The notes: generated by a model not told the origin, from the letters alone. DNA of 64,000 nucleotides from Methanolobus zinderi (GCF_013388255.1 NZ_CP058215.1:2073332-2137331); one strand, 5' to 3'; positions 18,302-27,309 are shown, numbered from the stretch's first letter. Made by a program: numbers and translations.

Positions 18302-19513
18302 ATGAAAGTTATGATATTTGTCTGCGGAGAGGGACTCGGACACACGAGCAGGTGTATTTCCCTGGCAAGAGAGATGGAATCCACCGGACATGAGGTTCAT
18401 TTCGGAGCCTACGGATATTCGGCAGAGCTGATAAAGCGCAAAGGATATGCGGTCCACAATATACCCTCGGAGGTCACACTTGTAGGAAAAGCAGGCAAGC
18501 TGAACCTCAAGAGGTCCATACTCGCCACTTTTAAAAGAGGACAATTCCTCAGCATAATCAGGATCTCAAGGCTTCTCAAAAGAATACGCCCCGACGTTGT
18601 GATTTCGGACAGCTATTACATCGGTGTCATGGGCTCAAAAGCCAGAAGCATTCCCACCTATCTTATCATCAACCAGTCAAGCATGGAGCAGTTCTTCATG
18701 CAAAAGGGCATATCAAGCAGAATAGTAGGAGAATTTGTGAAAAAGTTCTACAGCGGTGTATTCAGGATGATAGACGGGATCATCATCCCCGATTTTCCAA
18801 TGCCACATACCATCTGCCGGAAAAATCTAGATTTTAAAGAAGAAATACTGGAAAAGGTGTTCTACAGCGGACCACTCATAGGCAAAAAGTTTGAAGAGGT
18901 AAAGGAGCTGGAACTCAAAAAACCCCATATCCTTTCCACACTTGGTGGTTTTGGCTATCGTGAGCCTATTTTCAGAAAAGTTATCCAGGCTGCCGAGATG
19001 GATGAGGAGATCAATTACACACTGCTTTCAGGACCGAATGTGAATCCGAATATATTCGAATCACTGCCCTCCAATGTGAAAGTACTTGAATTCATTGACG
19101 ACCAGTTTCCCTATCTGAGATCATCAGACATTGTCATCGCTCCGGGAGGGCACAGCACCATGATGGAGGCTTTCAGTTTCGGAGTACCCATGATATCCTT
19201 CCCGGATATGAACCACACCGAGCAGCAGAACAACTCATCCGCCCTTGATGAGGACGGACTTGGCAGGAAACTCGGATACTCAACACCACCTGAAGAGATA
19301 CTGGAAGGCATCAAGGAAGTTCTGGGAAATAAAAAGTACAAAGACAAAGCCATGCGAATGAAGAAGCTGGCTGAGGAACTTGACGGACCCGCAGCAATAT
19401 GCAGGATGCTTGAATCGGAGTTCAGCAGTAAACCCAGAGATAAGAGCAAGAAACGCAAACTTATTGCGTTCAGCAATCTAAAGAAGAAAATAGCAGTCAA
19501 AAAAAGGCATTAA
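18302..19513 (+). CDS. GT-B glycosyltransferase of the MJ1255 type (paralog 2)
   Basis: 403 residues from the ATG at 18302; AGGTG at 18291-18295 is spaced 6 nt from it, so the GTG at 18293 is not the start. Motifs match those of the 14674-15822 protein: FVCGEGLGHTSRC at the N-terminus, RPDVVISDSYYIGVMGS, STLGGFGYREPI, IVIAPGGHSTMMEAFSFGVP and PDMNHTEQQNNSS. The C-terminus carries an extra basic tail (SKPRDKSKKRKL ... KKKIAVKKRH) that the paralog lacks, which could bind anionic lipid or nucleic acid. The donor and acceptor are unknown. Together with the AglD-like membrane protein it suggests assembly of a glycolipid. Confidence 0.84.
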   Translation: MKVMIFVCGEGLGHTSRCISLAREMESTGHEVHFGAYGYSAELIKRKGYAVHNIPSEVTLVGKAGKLNLKRSILATFKRGQFLSIIRISRLLKRIRPDVVISDSYYIGVMGSKARSIPTYLIINQSSMEQFFMQKGISSRIVGEFVKKFYSGVFRMIDGIIIPDFPMPHTICRKNLDFKEEILEKVFYSGPLIGKKFEEVKELELKKPHILSTLGGFGYREPIFRKVIQAAEMDEEINYTLLSGPNVNPNIFESLPSNVKVLEFIDDQFPYLRSSDIVIAPGGHSTMMEAFSFGVPMISFPDMNHTEQQNNSSALDEDGLGRKLGYSTPPEEILEGIKEVLGNKKYKDKAMRMKKLAEELDGPAAICRMLESEFSSKPRDKSKKRKLIAFSNLKKKIAVKKRH

Positions 19514-19629
19514 ACGTTCTTATTTTTACTGTTTATTATGATTTTATCACTATATGCAGGATGCAAAGCCGGTTACAGGACTTTCATGAAAATAATATTG
19601 CTCTGAAAAATTATTGATATACGAGAATG

Positions 19630-19637
19630 TTTTATAA
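19630..19637 (+). promoter_or_regulatory. TATA box for the tandem structured RNA
   Basis: TTTTATAA in an AT-rich context, about 25 bp before the start of the GC-richer, hairpin-bearing stretch at ~19662. No protein-coding frame follows it for 500 bp, so it most likely drives an RNA. Confidence 0.45.
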
Positions 19638-19661
19638 GAAAAACTCCTTTTTGGACAAAAG

Positions 19662-19905
19662 AAAAGGTAGGATGAGGCACCTGATAAACCACCACGCTTT
19701 AAGGTGCCTCTTTCCTTGTTGATCCGAGATGTCCCCACATCTCTTAAACCCCCACTCCTCAACCCACTTCCGGTTGAGAAAGAAGGAAAGCTGCCTGATT
19801 ACCCATTAAAAGCATCTCTTTCCTTCGTGTCTGAGATATTCCCCAATATCTCCCTTTAACTCCACTCCACAGAGTTTGCAAGCTTCCCAATGCCTGCAAC
19901 CACTA
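19662..19905 (+). ncRNA. Candidate small RNA with two tandem copies of a multi-hairpin module
   Basis: Two ~100 nt units lie head to tail. Unit 1: hairpin GAGGCACCT/AGGTGCCTC (19674-19710), TTTCCTT, hairpin GAGATGT-CCCC-ACATCTC (19726-19743), an ACCCCCACTCCTC linker and hairpin CTCAACC/GGTTGAG (19758-19778). Unit 2: GGAAAG/CTTTCC stem (19785-19823), hairpin GAGATATT-CCCC-AATATCTC (19833-19852), linker and AACTC/GAGTT (19858-19876). The central hairpin keeps its CCCC loop while stem pairs change together (G-C to A-T), which supports RNA structure. The linkers and loops are C-rich and complementary to ribosome-binding sites. The strand is chosen from the TATA box at 19630. The 19906-20160 remainder shows only AT-rich sequence. 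I do not match it to a named RNA family. Confidence 0.5.
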
Positions 19906-20160
19906 ATTAGTTGTTTTCACATATAACCAGAACGGATTATAATCTGATCAATGTTACTATCTTTTTTTGACGAAGAATGTTTCAATACCATTAAAATTTC
20001 AGCTGTGCTCGAAATAATAATTGAATAATGAATATATTTTGCTTTTTTATTGCATACCAGAAAATAATGGTACACCAATTGTCCTATGTAGTACACATGA
20101 AGAGCGGGCAATAGTCGAGAGCTTCAAAAACAATTCCGGGATTCTGAAAACAAAGCACAG

Positions 20161-20757
20161 CTACCTGTTGTGGAAAAGTCTCCTAGAATAGACACTTATG
20201 GTAATCCCGACCAGGCCCACTACAGCAAAGAATATAAGGTGACTGAGAATACCGACATCGGATATCATCTCCTGAAGACTATTGTGAAAATGGTAACCGA
20301 CTAATATCAAAGTAGGGAAATAGACAGCCAGGGCCAGCAGGTCATAAAACGCAAATTTTTGCCAGGGAACATTTGTAGATCCTGCAACGATTGGACCAAA
20401 AATACGAAGACCAACGATCAAGCGCAGTGAAAAAATGGTTTTACCACCGTGGTCCTGCATTAAAGTTTCATAGCGGGCAATCTTTTTTTTATCATTAATG
20501 CGGTCGAAATGTGAGAGCAATCTATTGCCACGCCTGCTGAGAAAGTATAATAACAGATCACCAAAAATACCGGCGATCAGGCTGACAGCAATAACGAGCC
20601 AGATCTCTCCATAACCCAGACTGGCAATGTACCCTACGACCAGAAGAAGAACTTCTTCAGGTAGTGGTATGAAAGACCCCAGGAAGGCAAGGGTGATAAA
20701 TATCCCGGCATAGGATAAATGCTCTAAATAGGGTACTATTAATTCCCAGTTGCTCAC
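20161..20757 (-). CDS. DedA-family membrane protein
   Basis: 198 residues with about five hydrophobic helices. FLGSFIPLPEEVLLLVVGYIAS near residue 25 and the later FSLRLIVGLRIFGPIVAGSTN with WQKFAFYDLLA match the DedA/SNARE-associated family, whose members flip phospholipids or undecaprenyl-phosphate-type carriers and support membrane proton motive force. Glu33 of the first re-entrant segment and the Arg cluster in LRLIVGLR are present. Some archaeal members may recycle the dolichol-type carrier used in protein glycosylation; whether this one does is unknown. It stands alone, with a hairpin at 20823-20858 separating it from the SIMPL gene upstream. Confidence 0.9.
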   Translation of the reverse strand: MSNWELIVPYLEHLSYAGIFITLAFLGSFIPLPEEVLLLVVGYIASLGYGEIWLVIAVSLIAGIFGDLLLYFLSRRGNRLLSHFDRINDKKKIARYETLMQDHGGKTIFSLRLIVGLRIFGPIVAGSTNVPWQKFAFYDLLALAVYFPTLILVGYHFHNSLQEMISDVGILSHLIFFAVVGLVGITISVYSRRLFHNR

Positions 20758-20822
20758 TTATGATTAATTAGTAATTTAATGTTTAAGGTTCTTTCTGGCA
20801 GGAAACGTTTAAAAAATAAGAT

Positions 20823-20858
20823 GGGGTTGCAGTCATGTACCTCTCATCCTGCAACCCC
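20823..20858 (-). terminator. Strong 10-bp hairpin downstream of the SIMPL gene
   Basis: GGGGTTGCAG and CTGCAACCCC form a perfect 10 bp stem with a 16 nt loop, starting 38 bp after the stop of the SIMPL gene on the minus strand. On that strand an AT-rich run (CTTATTTTTTAAACG) follows within a few bases. It could end the SIMPL transcript or stabilise its 3' end. Confidence 0.5.
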
Positions 20859-20895
20859 TGAATTTTCTGTTTTAAATCTATTATGTCCCGGCCTG

Positions 20896-21651
20896 TTATC
20901 CGATGTAGTATGTAACCTGTACTGACATTGAGACTGTGGACTCTCCCGGCTCGATTGGTGTGGAAGCTGCCCCGTCTTCCATTGGTACTGCTTCTCTGTC
21001 AGCCGCATAGTAGACCGGAGAGTTACCACCCTCGTTTACGGATGCTGTCTGCACGCCTGTGATCTCAACACCCAGGCTGTCGGCAAGTTCACCGGCCTTT
21101 GATGAGGCATCGGCTATGGCTTCGTTCATGAGATCTTCACGAAGCTCTTCCTGCATGTCATCGGATGCTGAGAAGGAAATGCTTCCGATCTGATTGGCAC
21201 CTGCAGCCGTTGACCTGTCGATTATCTCACTCAGGCTGTCAAGGTCTGTGGTTGTGACCTGCACGCTGTTGGATGCGGAGTAGCCTGTGATCCTCCTTTC
21301 CCCTTCATAGTTGTAGACCGGATAGACGGAAACAGATGATGTCCGTATCTCCCTGTCCTCCAGACCTATGGACTTGAGCTCTTCCATGACAGCGCTCATG
21401 ATGGCTGCATTCTTGTCGGTTGCTTCCTTTGCTGTTTCGGATTCGATCACAACACCAATACTTAAACTGGCGGTGTCAGGTACGACCTTCTGTTCGGCAT
21501 ACCCGTTCATGGTGATAGTGTCTGCCGAATTCTGTTCTGAGCCACCCTGCGCGATGGCGTATATCGTCAGCGACATCACCACCAGTACAATTGATAGTGC
21601 AATTATGGCTAAATAGGTTTTATCGTTTTTATTTTCCTGTGACATTTTCAC
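20896..21651 (-). CDS. SIMPL/DUF541 domain protein, membrane-anchored
   Basis: 251 residues. One N-terminal hydrophobic helix (about 13-34) precedes the SIMPL domain: ITMNGYAEQKVVPDTASLSIGV, ETAKEATDKNAAIMSAVMEELK, SVQVTTTDLDSLSEIIDRST and ASSKAGELADSLGVEI are its usual elements. The fold forms cage-like oligomers in bacteria and is associated with the envelope; no enzymatic role is known. The protein should face the outside of the membrane. The start is either the GTG at 21651 or the ATG two codons later; AGGAAG lies just upstream and fits both. It is monocistronic as far as can be seen. Confidence 0.85.
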   Translation of the reverse strand: MKMSQENKNDKTYLAIIALSIVLVVMSLTIYAIAQGGSEQNSADTITMNGYAEQKVVPDTASLSIGVVIESETAKEATDKNAAIMSAVMEELKSIGLEDREIRTSSVSVYPVYNYEGERRITGYSASNSVQVTTTDLDSLSEIIDRSTAAGANQIGSISFSASDDMQEELREDLMNEAIADASSKAGELADSLGVEITGVQTASVNEGGNSPVYYAADREAVPMEDGAASTPIEPGESTVSMSVQVTYYIG

Positions 21652-21879
21652 ATTCTTCCTTTACGGTGATCTGTTTACCGCCAATTGTGTGGCAGTTACT
21701 GCAATTGATAGAATGTGCTGCACATATTAAAAAATTGTTTAAACTTCAAGTTGAGTTGTAGTTATGTGTGGTGATGGATGATGATGAAGCCACACAGGAA
21801 ATAAACACCTTTGATAATATTCCGGAAGCATCACAATATAGTGTCCGCTGTTAGTTCCCAGCAGATAAAAATGATAGAA

Positions 21880-22146
21880 TCACAGCCACTTATATCCATG
21901 TCCACGAGTAATTATTTCAAGTACGTAAATCATGTCATCCTCAATTGCAAAAATTGCCCGGTAATCACCTATGCGTAATCTATAAAGATCCTGTCGGCCT
22001 CTGGTTCCCTTCAGCTTTTTAATATCGTTAGCAAAGGGATCATACTCTAATTTCCGAAGCCCTTCTACGAGCCTGTTCTTTGTTTCAAGATCCAGAGCAG
22101 TCAGGAGTTTCCTTACATGGGGATGTATACTTACCTGATATTTCAT
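21880..22146 (-). CDS. RelE/ParE-superfamily toxin
   Basis: 88 residues from the ATG at 22146, which follows GTGAG by 4 nt; an in-frame GTG at 22155 is possible. The pattern KYQVSIHPHVRKLLTAL, LRKLEYDPFANDIKKLKG, DLYRLRIGDYRAIFAIED and a terminal RGHGYKW is that of RelE mRNA interferases: the two basic strands with Arg-Ile-Gly-Asp-Tyr-Arg, and a late Tyr. Toxins of this group cleave mRNA on the ribosome. It is directly downstream of the antitoxin gene with which it overlaps or abuts. Confidence 0.9.
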   Translation of the reverse strand: MKYQVSIHPHVRKLLTALDLETKNRLVEGLRKLEYDPFANDIKKLKGTRGRQDLYRLRIGDYRAIFAIEDDMIYVLEIITRGHGYKWL

Positions 22147-22157
22147 GTTGCTCACTT

Positions 22158-22349
22158 TCAGATTTCATCCAGTGAGACAAATTGATCCTTCTCTTCCAGA
22201 CGCCTGTACATACGGTCCATAAATTCGTCTTTATCGGCCATATCCATCAGACGCTCAAGAATATCGCTATAGGTTTCCCCCTTTTGACCATAGCTTTTCA
22301 GCCTGTCCCTCACCGCCTTGGTGGTTGGTATAGTTGTTGTCTGGCTCAT
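22158..22349 (-). CDS. RelB/VapB-like antitoxin
   Basis: 63 residues. An N-terminal strand (TTIPTTKAVRDRLKSYG) resembles a ribbon-helix-helix DNA-binding segment, followed by GETYSDILERLMDM and an acidic C-terminal helix (EEKDQFVSLDEI) that would wrap the toxin. It precedes the RelE-type toxin on the same strand by about 10 bp, the usual order. GGAG lies 9 nt before the ATG. The archaeal DUF7557-like VapB group has this length and motif. Confidence 0.82.
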   Translation of the reverse strand: MSQTTTIPTTKAVRDRLKSYGQKGETYSDILERLMDMADKDEFMDRMYRRLEEKDQFVSLDEI

Positions 22350-22678
22350 GTTCTGATTCTCCTGAGTCTTGAAATATATAATGTATTAAGAGTAGTTATA
22401 TGTAATTATTACTGATATTTATAGCTTATAACTACTTATAATTGGTAATAATATCCTTCTCATCATATTTTCCCTAAATAAAGAAACAGGAATTGTCAAA
22501 TTAGTCTCAAAGGCAATTCACGCCAACATGTCAACGCCTTGTAAAAAAGGAATCCTGATCAAGAAACACGATAGCTTCAAAGTTCAGCTACAAGGTGTGT
22601 GTATATAACAAATATAATTAAAAATTCAAAAAACAGTTACTAATCAGTTAATAATTCACAGAATAAGAAAAGAATAGA
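22350..22678. other. Intergenic region upstream of the toxin-antitoxin pair
   Basis: This 329 bp AT-rich stretch holds the promoter of the antitoxin-toxin operon on the minus strand; TATA-like sequences are at 22374-22381 and near 22415-22424. Nothing else is recognisable: no open frame with a start, no repeat and no hairpin of note. Confidence 0.4.
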
Positions 22679-22750
22679 TGCGCCGACCGGGATTCGAACC
22701 CGGGTTTAAGGCTTGGAAGGCCTCAGTCATAGCCACTAGACCATCAGCGC
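22679..22750 (-). tRNA. tRNA-Gly (anticodon UCC)
   Basis: 72 nt cloverleaf on the minus strand: acceptor GCGCTGA pairing with TCGGCGC (one G-U), D-arm GTCTAGTGGCTATGAC, anticodon stem GAGGC/GCCTT with loop CTTCCAA giving UCC, T-arm CCGGG/CCCGG with GTTCGAATC. Discriminator A; CCA not encoded. It reads GGA and GGG codons. Confidence 0.95.
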
Positions 22751-22779
22751 AAGATTGTAACTCATACAAGCGTTTTTTC

Positions 22780-22787
22780 GGATATAA
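22780..22787 (-). promoter_or_regulatory. TATA box of tRNA-Gly
   Basis: TTATATCC on the minus strand, about 30 bp before the tRNA 5' end and preceded by a purine-rich GCGAAAACG stretch, matching the archaeal stable-RNA promoter pattern. Confidence 0.6.
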
Positions 22788-22871
22788 CGTTTTCGCCCGG
22801 TGCCGGTAAGGCAAATAACTATATTTTGTATCGGACGTATCAAAGCTTACGAACAAGTACAGAGGGTAAAT

Positions 22872-23876
22872 TTGGCCGACGCTGCAATCCACACGGAAAA
22901 GATAACAAAGAAATATGACGGGCTGACTGCTGTTGACAATGTAGATATCACTGTTGAGAAGGGAGAGTTATTCGGACTTCTCGGTCCCAACGGTGCGGGT
23001 AAGTCCACACTTATCGGCATGCTCTCCACCATGATACGACCCAGCTCGGGAAATGCCTCGGTCTGGGGTTATGACATCAGGTCTGATTCCACAAAGGTAC
23101 GCAAGTCCATTGGCGTTGTTTTCCAGGATACCACCCTTGACCAGAAACTCACCGGAAGGGAGAATCTGGACCTTCACGGACGGCTGTACGGATTGCCAAA
23201 GAAACTGCGCCACCAGAGAATCAGTGAAGTGCTGGAACTGGTGGAGCTCTCGCAATGGGAAGACGAGATAGTACAGAAATACTCCGGCGGAATGATGCGC
23301 AGGCTTGAGATCGCCAGGGGACTGATGCACCATCCCAACGTCCTTTTCATGGACGAGCCCACGCTCGGACTCGATCCCCAGACAAGGAACCATATCTGGG
23401 ACTACATAAAAGATCTCAACCGGGAAAAGAGCATCACCATCATACTCACGACCCATTACATGGAAGAGGCCGACAGGCTCTGCAAACGTCTGGCCATTAT
23501 CGACCATGGAAAGATTATCGCCAGGGGAACTCCGCAGGAATTAAAATCTGCGCTCGGCGGGGATATACTCACACTCGAGCTTGCAACAACAGAAGGCGCC
23601 GGAAAGTTAACCGAACACTACAAAGCAAACCCATCGTCCGGCAGCGTATCCGCATCTGACAACATTGTTAAGATAACAACCGCGGACGGTGAGCGCACTA
23701 TACCCGAAGTATTAAAGATCACATCACAGCTTGACCTGGATATCCGGTCAGTGAGCCTGCACAAGCCAACCCTTGACGATGTTTTCCTTCACCACACCGG
23801 AAAAGGCATCAGGGATGCAGAGTCCGGTGCCGGAACAATGAAAACACTCAGAAGGCGCAGCAGGGCAGGCAAATAA
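22872..23876 (+). CDS. ABC transporter ATP-binding protein, DrrA-type, without an adjacent permease
   Basis: 334 residues from a TTG at 22872 preceded by GAGGGT; the frame is open to 22800 but the extension has no family match. Walker A GPNGAGKSTL, Q-loop VVFQDTT, signature YSGGMMRRLE, Walker B VLFMDEPTLGLD and H-loop LTTHY are all intact. The C-terminal part, including LDDVFLHHTGKGI, matches the DrrA/daunorubicin-resistance group of exporters. Such genes are normally followed by an ABC-2 permease; here the next gene (uvrB) is convergent 8 bp away and no permease is in the window. It may pair with a permease elsewhere. Confidence 0.87.
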   Translation: MADAAIHTEKITKKYDGLTAVDNVDITVEKGELFGLLGPNGAGKSTLIGMLSTMIRPSSGNASVWGYDIRSDSTKVRKSIGVVFQDTTLDQKLTGRENLDLHGRLYGLPKKLRHQRISEVLELVELSQWEDEIVQKYSGGMMRRLEIARGLMHHPNVLFMDEPTLGLDPQTRNHIWDYIKDLNREKSITIILTTHYMEEADRLCKRLAIIDHGKIIARGTPQELKSALGGDILTLELATTEGAGKLTEHYKANPSSGSVSASDNIVKITTADGERTIPEVLKITSQLDLDIRSVSLHKPTLDDVFLHHTGKGIRDAESGAGTMKTLRRRSRAGK

Positions 23877-23884
23877 GATGAAGA

Positions 23885-25867
23885 TCACACCGCATAGTTC
23901 TCTCGCAGTTCTTTTATCCGGTCCCTGAGCTCAGCAGCCCTCTCGAATTCCAGATTCTTGGCCGCAAGGTGCATTTCTGCCTCAAGGTCGATCACCATAT
24001 CCGAAAGTTCCGTACTGGAAAGGTCCTCTGCTATCGCCATGACCTCTGAGACTTCCTCATACTCCTTTGGCTCTACAAGCTCCTTCTGCAATGCCTTCTG
24101 GATGGTCATGGGAGTAATGTTATGCTCACGGTTGAACTCCATCTGGAGTTCACGACGCCTGTTGGTCTCCTGTATGGCACGCTCCATTGAACCTGTCATA
24201 TTGTCCGCGTAAAGAATCACACGACCCTCGGAATTCCTGGAAGCACGTCCGATGGTCTGGATCAATGAGCGTTCCGAACGCAGGAAACCCTCCTTATCAG
24301 CATCAAGTATCGCAACAAAGGCAACTTCAGGTATGTCCAGACCTTCCCTCAGCAGGTTGATTCCCACAAGTACATCGAACTCACCCTTTCGCAGATCCCT
24401 GACGATCTCCGCACGCTCAAGCGTGTCTATGTCAGAGTGCATATAGCGTACCCTGATGCCAAGTTCCACAAGATAGTCCGTCAGGTCCTCAGCCATCTTC
24501 TTTGTAAGGGTTGTCACAAGTGTGCGGAAACCTTCAGCAGTAACCTTCCTGACCTCACCTATCAGGTCATCTACCTGATTCTCAATGGGTCTCACGGTCA
24601 CCTCCGGATCAACAAGACCTGTGGGACGGATGATCTGCTCCACGACAGCCTTACTCTTCTTCAGTTCGTGTTCCGCAGGTGTGGCCGACACATAGAGTAC
24701 ATTGTTCAGCTGCCTTTCAAACTCGTCGTAGCGCAGAGGACGGTTATCGTATGCTGAAGGCAGGCGGAAACCATAGGATATGAGCGAATCCTTCCTTGCA
24801 TGGTCACCATTATGCATACCCCGTATCTGTGGTATTGTCACATGGGATTCATCTATAACAACAAGATAGTCTTCCGGGAAGAAGTTCAGCAGGGAAGATG
24901 GTGGTTCTCCCGGTTTGCGTCCGTCGAAATGTCGTGAATAATTCTCGATGCCACTGCAGTAACCGAGTTCTCTGATCATCTCTATATCGAATCGTGTACG
25001 CTGCTCAAGTCTCTGAGCCTCAAGGAGTTTGTTCTGCGATTTCAGATTATCCAGCTGGTCCCCAAGCTCGGCCTCTATCGACCTGAGCGCCCCTTCGATA
25101 TACTCTTCCGGCATAACGAAATGCTTTGCAGGATATATCATGGTGCTCTCGCCAGGAGCAAGTTCATGAATGATTTTTCCGGAAACTGGTTCAAAATATG
25201 CAATCCTGTCAATTTCATCACCGAACAACTCTATCCTTACTCCCTGCAACTCCTGGGCTGGATAGACCTCGATGGTATCGCCCCTTGAACGAAACTTTCC
25301 CTGACTGAACTCTATATCGTTGCGTTCATACTGAATGTTGATGAGGTCCTCGAAGAGCTTTCTTTTTTCTATTTCCTCGCCCACAGTCAGGATAACCGAC
25401 ATCTTACGCCACTCCTCAGGCGAACCCAGGTTATAGATGCAGGATACACTGGATACAACAATCACATCTTTGCGCTCAAGCAGGGACCTCGTAGCAGAAA
25501 GACGCAGCCTGTCTATCTCTTCATTGATAGAGGAATCCTTTTCGATATAGGTATCCGTGGTGGGAAGGTAAGCCTCGGGCTGATAATAATCATAGTAACT
25601 TACAAAATACTCCACCGCATTATCCGGAAAGAAATCCCGGAACTCGGAGAAAAGCTGTGCTGCAAGGGTCTTGTTATGTGCGATCACAAGTGTTGGTTTC
25701 TGTATATTCTGGATCACATTTGCAACTGTGAAGGTCTTACCTGAACCTGTTACACCCAGCAATGTCTGATGTTTTTTATTATCCAGATATCCCTCTGAGA
25801 GCTGTGCTATGGCCTTTGGCTGATCACCTCTTGGCTCATAGTCGGATACAAGTTTGAACGGACGCAT
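23885..25867 (-). CDS. uvrB: UvrABC excision-repair subunit B
   Basis: 660 residues. Helicase-like protein that verifies DNA damage and recruits UvrC. Walker [11 protein letters not shown] at about residue 40, beta-hairpin [13 protein letters not shown] at about 95, Walker B VVIDESH near 338, then LRGLDIPEV-type helicase motifs ([13 protein letters not shown]), QTIGRASRN, and a C-terminal UVR motif ([20 protein letters not shown]). The full-length architecture is present. In methanogens the bacterial uvrABC set was acquired by horizontal transfer; uvrA and uvrC are not in this window. It stands alone here. Confidence 0.97.
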   Translation of the reverse strand: MRPFKLVSDYEPRGDQPKAIAQLSEGYLDNKKHQTLLGVTGSGKTFTVANVIQNIQKPTLVIAHNKTLAAQLFSEFRDFFPDNAVEYFVSYYDYYQPEAYLPTTDTYIEKDSSINEEIDRLRLSATRSLLERKDVIVVSSVSCIYNLGSPEEWRKMSVILTVGEEIEKRKLFEDLINIQYERNDIEFSQGKFRSRGDTIEVYPAQELQGVRIELFGDEIDRIAYFEPVSGKIIHELAPGESTMIYPAKHFVMPEEYIEGALRSIEAELGDQLDNLKSQNKLLEAQRLEQRTRFDIEMIRELGYCSGIENYSRHFDGRKPGEPPSSLLNFFPEDYLVVIDESHVTIPQIRGMHNGDHARKDSLISYGFRLPSAYDNRPLRYDEFERQLNNVLYVSATPAEHELKKSKAVVEQIIRPTGLVDPEVTVRPIENQVDDLIGEVRKVTAEGFRTLVTTLTKKMAEDLTDYLVELGIRVRYMHSDIDTLERAEIVRDLRKGEFDVLVGINLLREGLDIPEVAFVAILDADKEGFLRSERSLIQTIGRASRNSEGRVILYADNMTGSMERAIQETNRRRELQMEFNREHNITPMTIQKALQKELVEPKEYEEVSEVMAIAEDLSSTELSDMVIDLEAEMHLAAKNLEFERAAELRDRIKELRENYAV

Positions 25868-25984
25868 CAGTAGTGATATTGAACTGAAAGCCTATAAACA
25901 TATTCACAGTGGCTACTCATGCGCATTACAGATTTGTGAATAACTAAAAACAACTTAACAGGATCACAGCTTAACCACAAAAAC

Positions 25985-26236
25985 TCATCTGAATACAATA
26001 AAGTACATCACCATAAGGACTATCGCCAGTATCAGCAGAGTCTGCACACTGCTTTTATCAGAGCCAAACACTATCGGGATAGGACCTATCATAATAATCC
26101 CGCCTCCCTTCACATCAGCCTCCTGATTTTCCTGTTCACCACTGTTTTTGAACATCGATCCCAGGCTACCGGATATTAGTAAAAGAAAACCCAGCATAAT
26201 CAATAACAAGCCAGCGTAAATGAGTAGTGATGACAC
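25985..26236 (-). CDS. DUF131-family small membrane protein (paralog 2)
   Basis: 83 residues from a GTG at 26236 that overlaps the stop of the preceding gene by one base (TAGTG), with AGGAGG 9 nt upstream inside that gene's end. Two hydrophobic helices, near residues 5-25 and at the C-terminus, flank GGGIIMIGPIPIVFGSD, the signature of the archaeal DUF131 (TIGR00304) family. Function unknown. Tandem with a similar gene and clearly co-translated. Confidence 0.85.
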   Translation of the reverse strand: MSSLLIYAGLLLIMLGFLLLISGSLGSMFKNSGEQENQEADVKGGGIIMIGPIPIVFGSDKSSVQTLLILAIVLMVMYFIVFR

Positions 26237-26472
26237 TAAAACATCCTCCTTGTGAACAGGTAAATTAGTGCTATTATCACACCTGCCCACAACATGGTAG
26301 ATGTGATCTCAGGTGACGAGCCAAAAGCTATAGGGATAGGCCCGATGAGCAGCACTCCTCCGAAGTTGCCTCCCGAATCCCCTGCTGACAGGATCGTACC
26401 TAAAAACACAAGCACAAATCCCAGAAAGATCAATAGAATGCCAGCCTGTATGGCTTTTTGAGAAGAGCTCAT
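26236..26472 (-). CDS. DUF131-family small membrane protein (paralog 1)
   Basis: 78 residues. Two hydrophobic helices (about 7-26 and 53-72) flank GGVLLIGPIPIAFGSS, again the DUF131 signature. The basic tail RRMF ends right where the ribosome-binding site and GTG of the next gene begin. Function unknown. The 27 bp spacing from the winged-helix gene upstream suggests a single operon of three. Confidence 0.86.
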   Translation of the reverse strand: MSSSQKAIQAGILLIFLGFVLVFLGTILSAGDSGGNFGGVLLIGPIPIAFGSSPEITSTMLWAGVIIALIYLFTRRMF

Positions 26473-26498
26473 AGTATAAGAAAAAGGATTTGCGGGAT

Positions 26499-27287
26499 TT
26501 ATACCCTGTGATGGAACTGTGGCGGAACATTTACACCGGTTTCGGGATATGATGTTTCCACTTCGTCACCGACATACCTGTACTCACGCTGAGTCCTGTT
26601 TCCACGGCGCTCCAGCAGCTTCTTCCTGAACATCCTTGAAAGATACGTGGACACGGTACTCTGTTTTATTGGACCGTATATCCTTTCGTACTGCTGCTGG
26701 ACATCCTGTGAAGAGAACCAGACTCTTGGATATTCGTACTTTAAGAAAAGTTCAAGCCTCTCATTAATAGTAAGTGAAGAATCATTGATCCTGTCCCTTA
26801 AAGAGGACGGACGTGCACGGACCTGATTCCTGTGCACATCCTGCTCCCTGGCAGCATTCATATCGGGCACGGCCGGTTGAGCTTGTTGCTTGTGGAGTGG
26901 TGGTGGTTGGGCAATAGAGGAGTTTTGCTGAACCGGCTGTCCGTTGTAATAATAAGGTGCCGCCATAGGAGGTAGATAATAATTATTTGGTTGGTAAACT
27001 GGTTGTTGTCCCTGCAACTGCTGGTAGAACTGTGGTGGTACCTGCTGTTGCATGGGCATCTGTCCCTGTGGCTGCTGAACTGGTGCCTGGTTTGGCACTG
27101 GCTGTTGAGCTGTTGGAACAGGACCAGTATTAGATGAGTGAATGGACGAAGGTTCGGAATCTATTTGGTTCTCGTCCTCTAGCGAGTCTATGAAAGCGAG
27201 TATACACCGTTTCCAGTGTTTCCCGCCAAATTCTACACTCGTGCTTTCTGCACCATCTTCTGCGATGATCTCAAGCCGAACCTTCAT
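26499..27287 (-). CDS. Winged-helix DNA-binding protein with a long Gln/Pro-rich linker
   Basis: 262 residues from the ATG at 27287, placed 8 nt after GAGG; the ATG at 27317 would add ten residues. Three parts: an N-terminal ~45-residue domain (MKVRLEIIAEDGAE ... HWKRCILAFIDSL); a Gln/Pro/Tyr-rich low-complexity linker of about 100 residues (PVQQPQGQMPMQQQ, NNYYLPPMAAPYYYNG); and a C-terminal winged helix (about 155-235) with NERLELFLKYEYPRVWFSS, QSTVSTYLSRMF and LLERRGNRTQREYRYV. The DNA-binding part resembles uncharacterised methanogen regulators. Its target is unknown. Upstream it has a direct repeat (27310-27360) that could be an operator. Confidence 0.75.
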   Translation of the reverse strand: MKVRLEIIAEDGAESTSVEFGGKHWKRCILAFIDSLEDENQIDSEPSSIHSSNTGPVPTAQQPVPNQAPVQQPQGQMPMQQQVPPQFYQQLQGQQPVYQPNNYYLPPMAAPYYYNGQPVQQNSSIAQPPPLHKQQAQPAVPDMNAAREQDVHRNQVRARPSSLRDRINDSSLTINERLELFLKYEYPRVWFSSQDVQQQYERIYGPIKQSTVSTYLSRMFRKKLLERRGNRTQREYRYVGDEVETSYPETGVNVPPQFHHRV

Positions 27288-27309
27288 CCTTTTTGCCTCT
27301 TGTGCGCAT

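Noticed and set aside
23053..23507. ORFs opposite the ABC ATPase
   Set aside because: They mirror the ABC motifs on the other strand; no independent start or composition signal.
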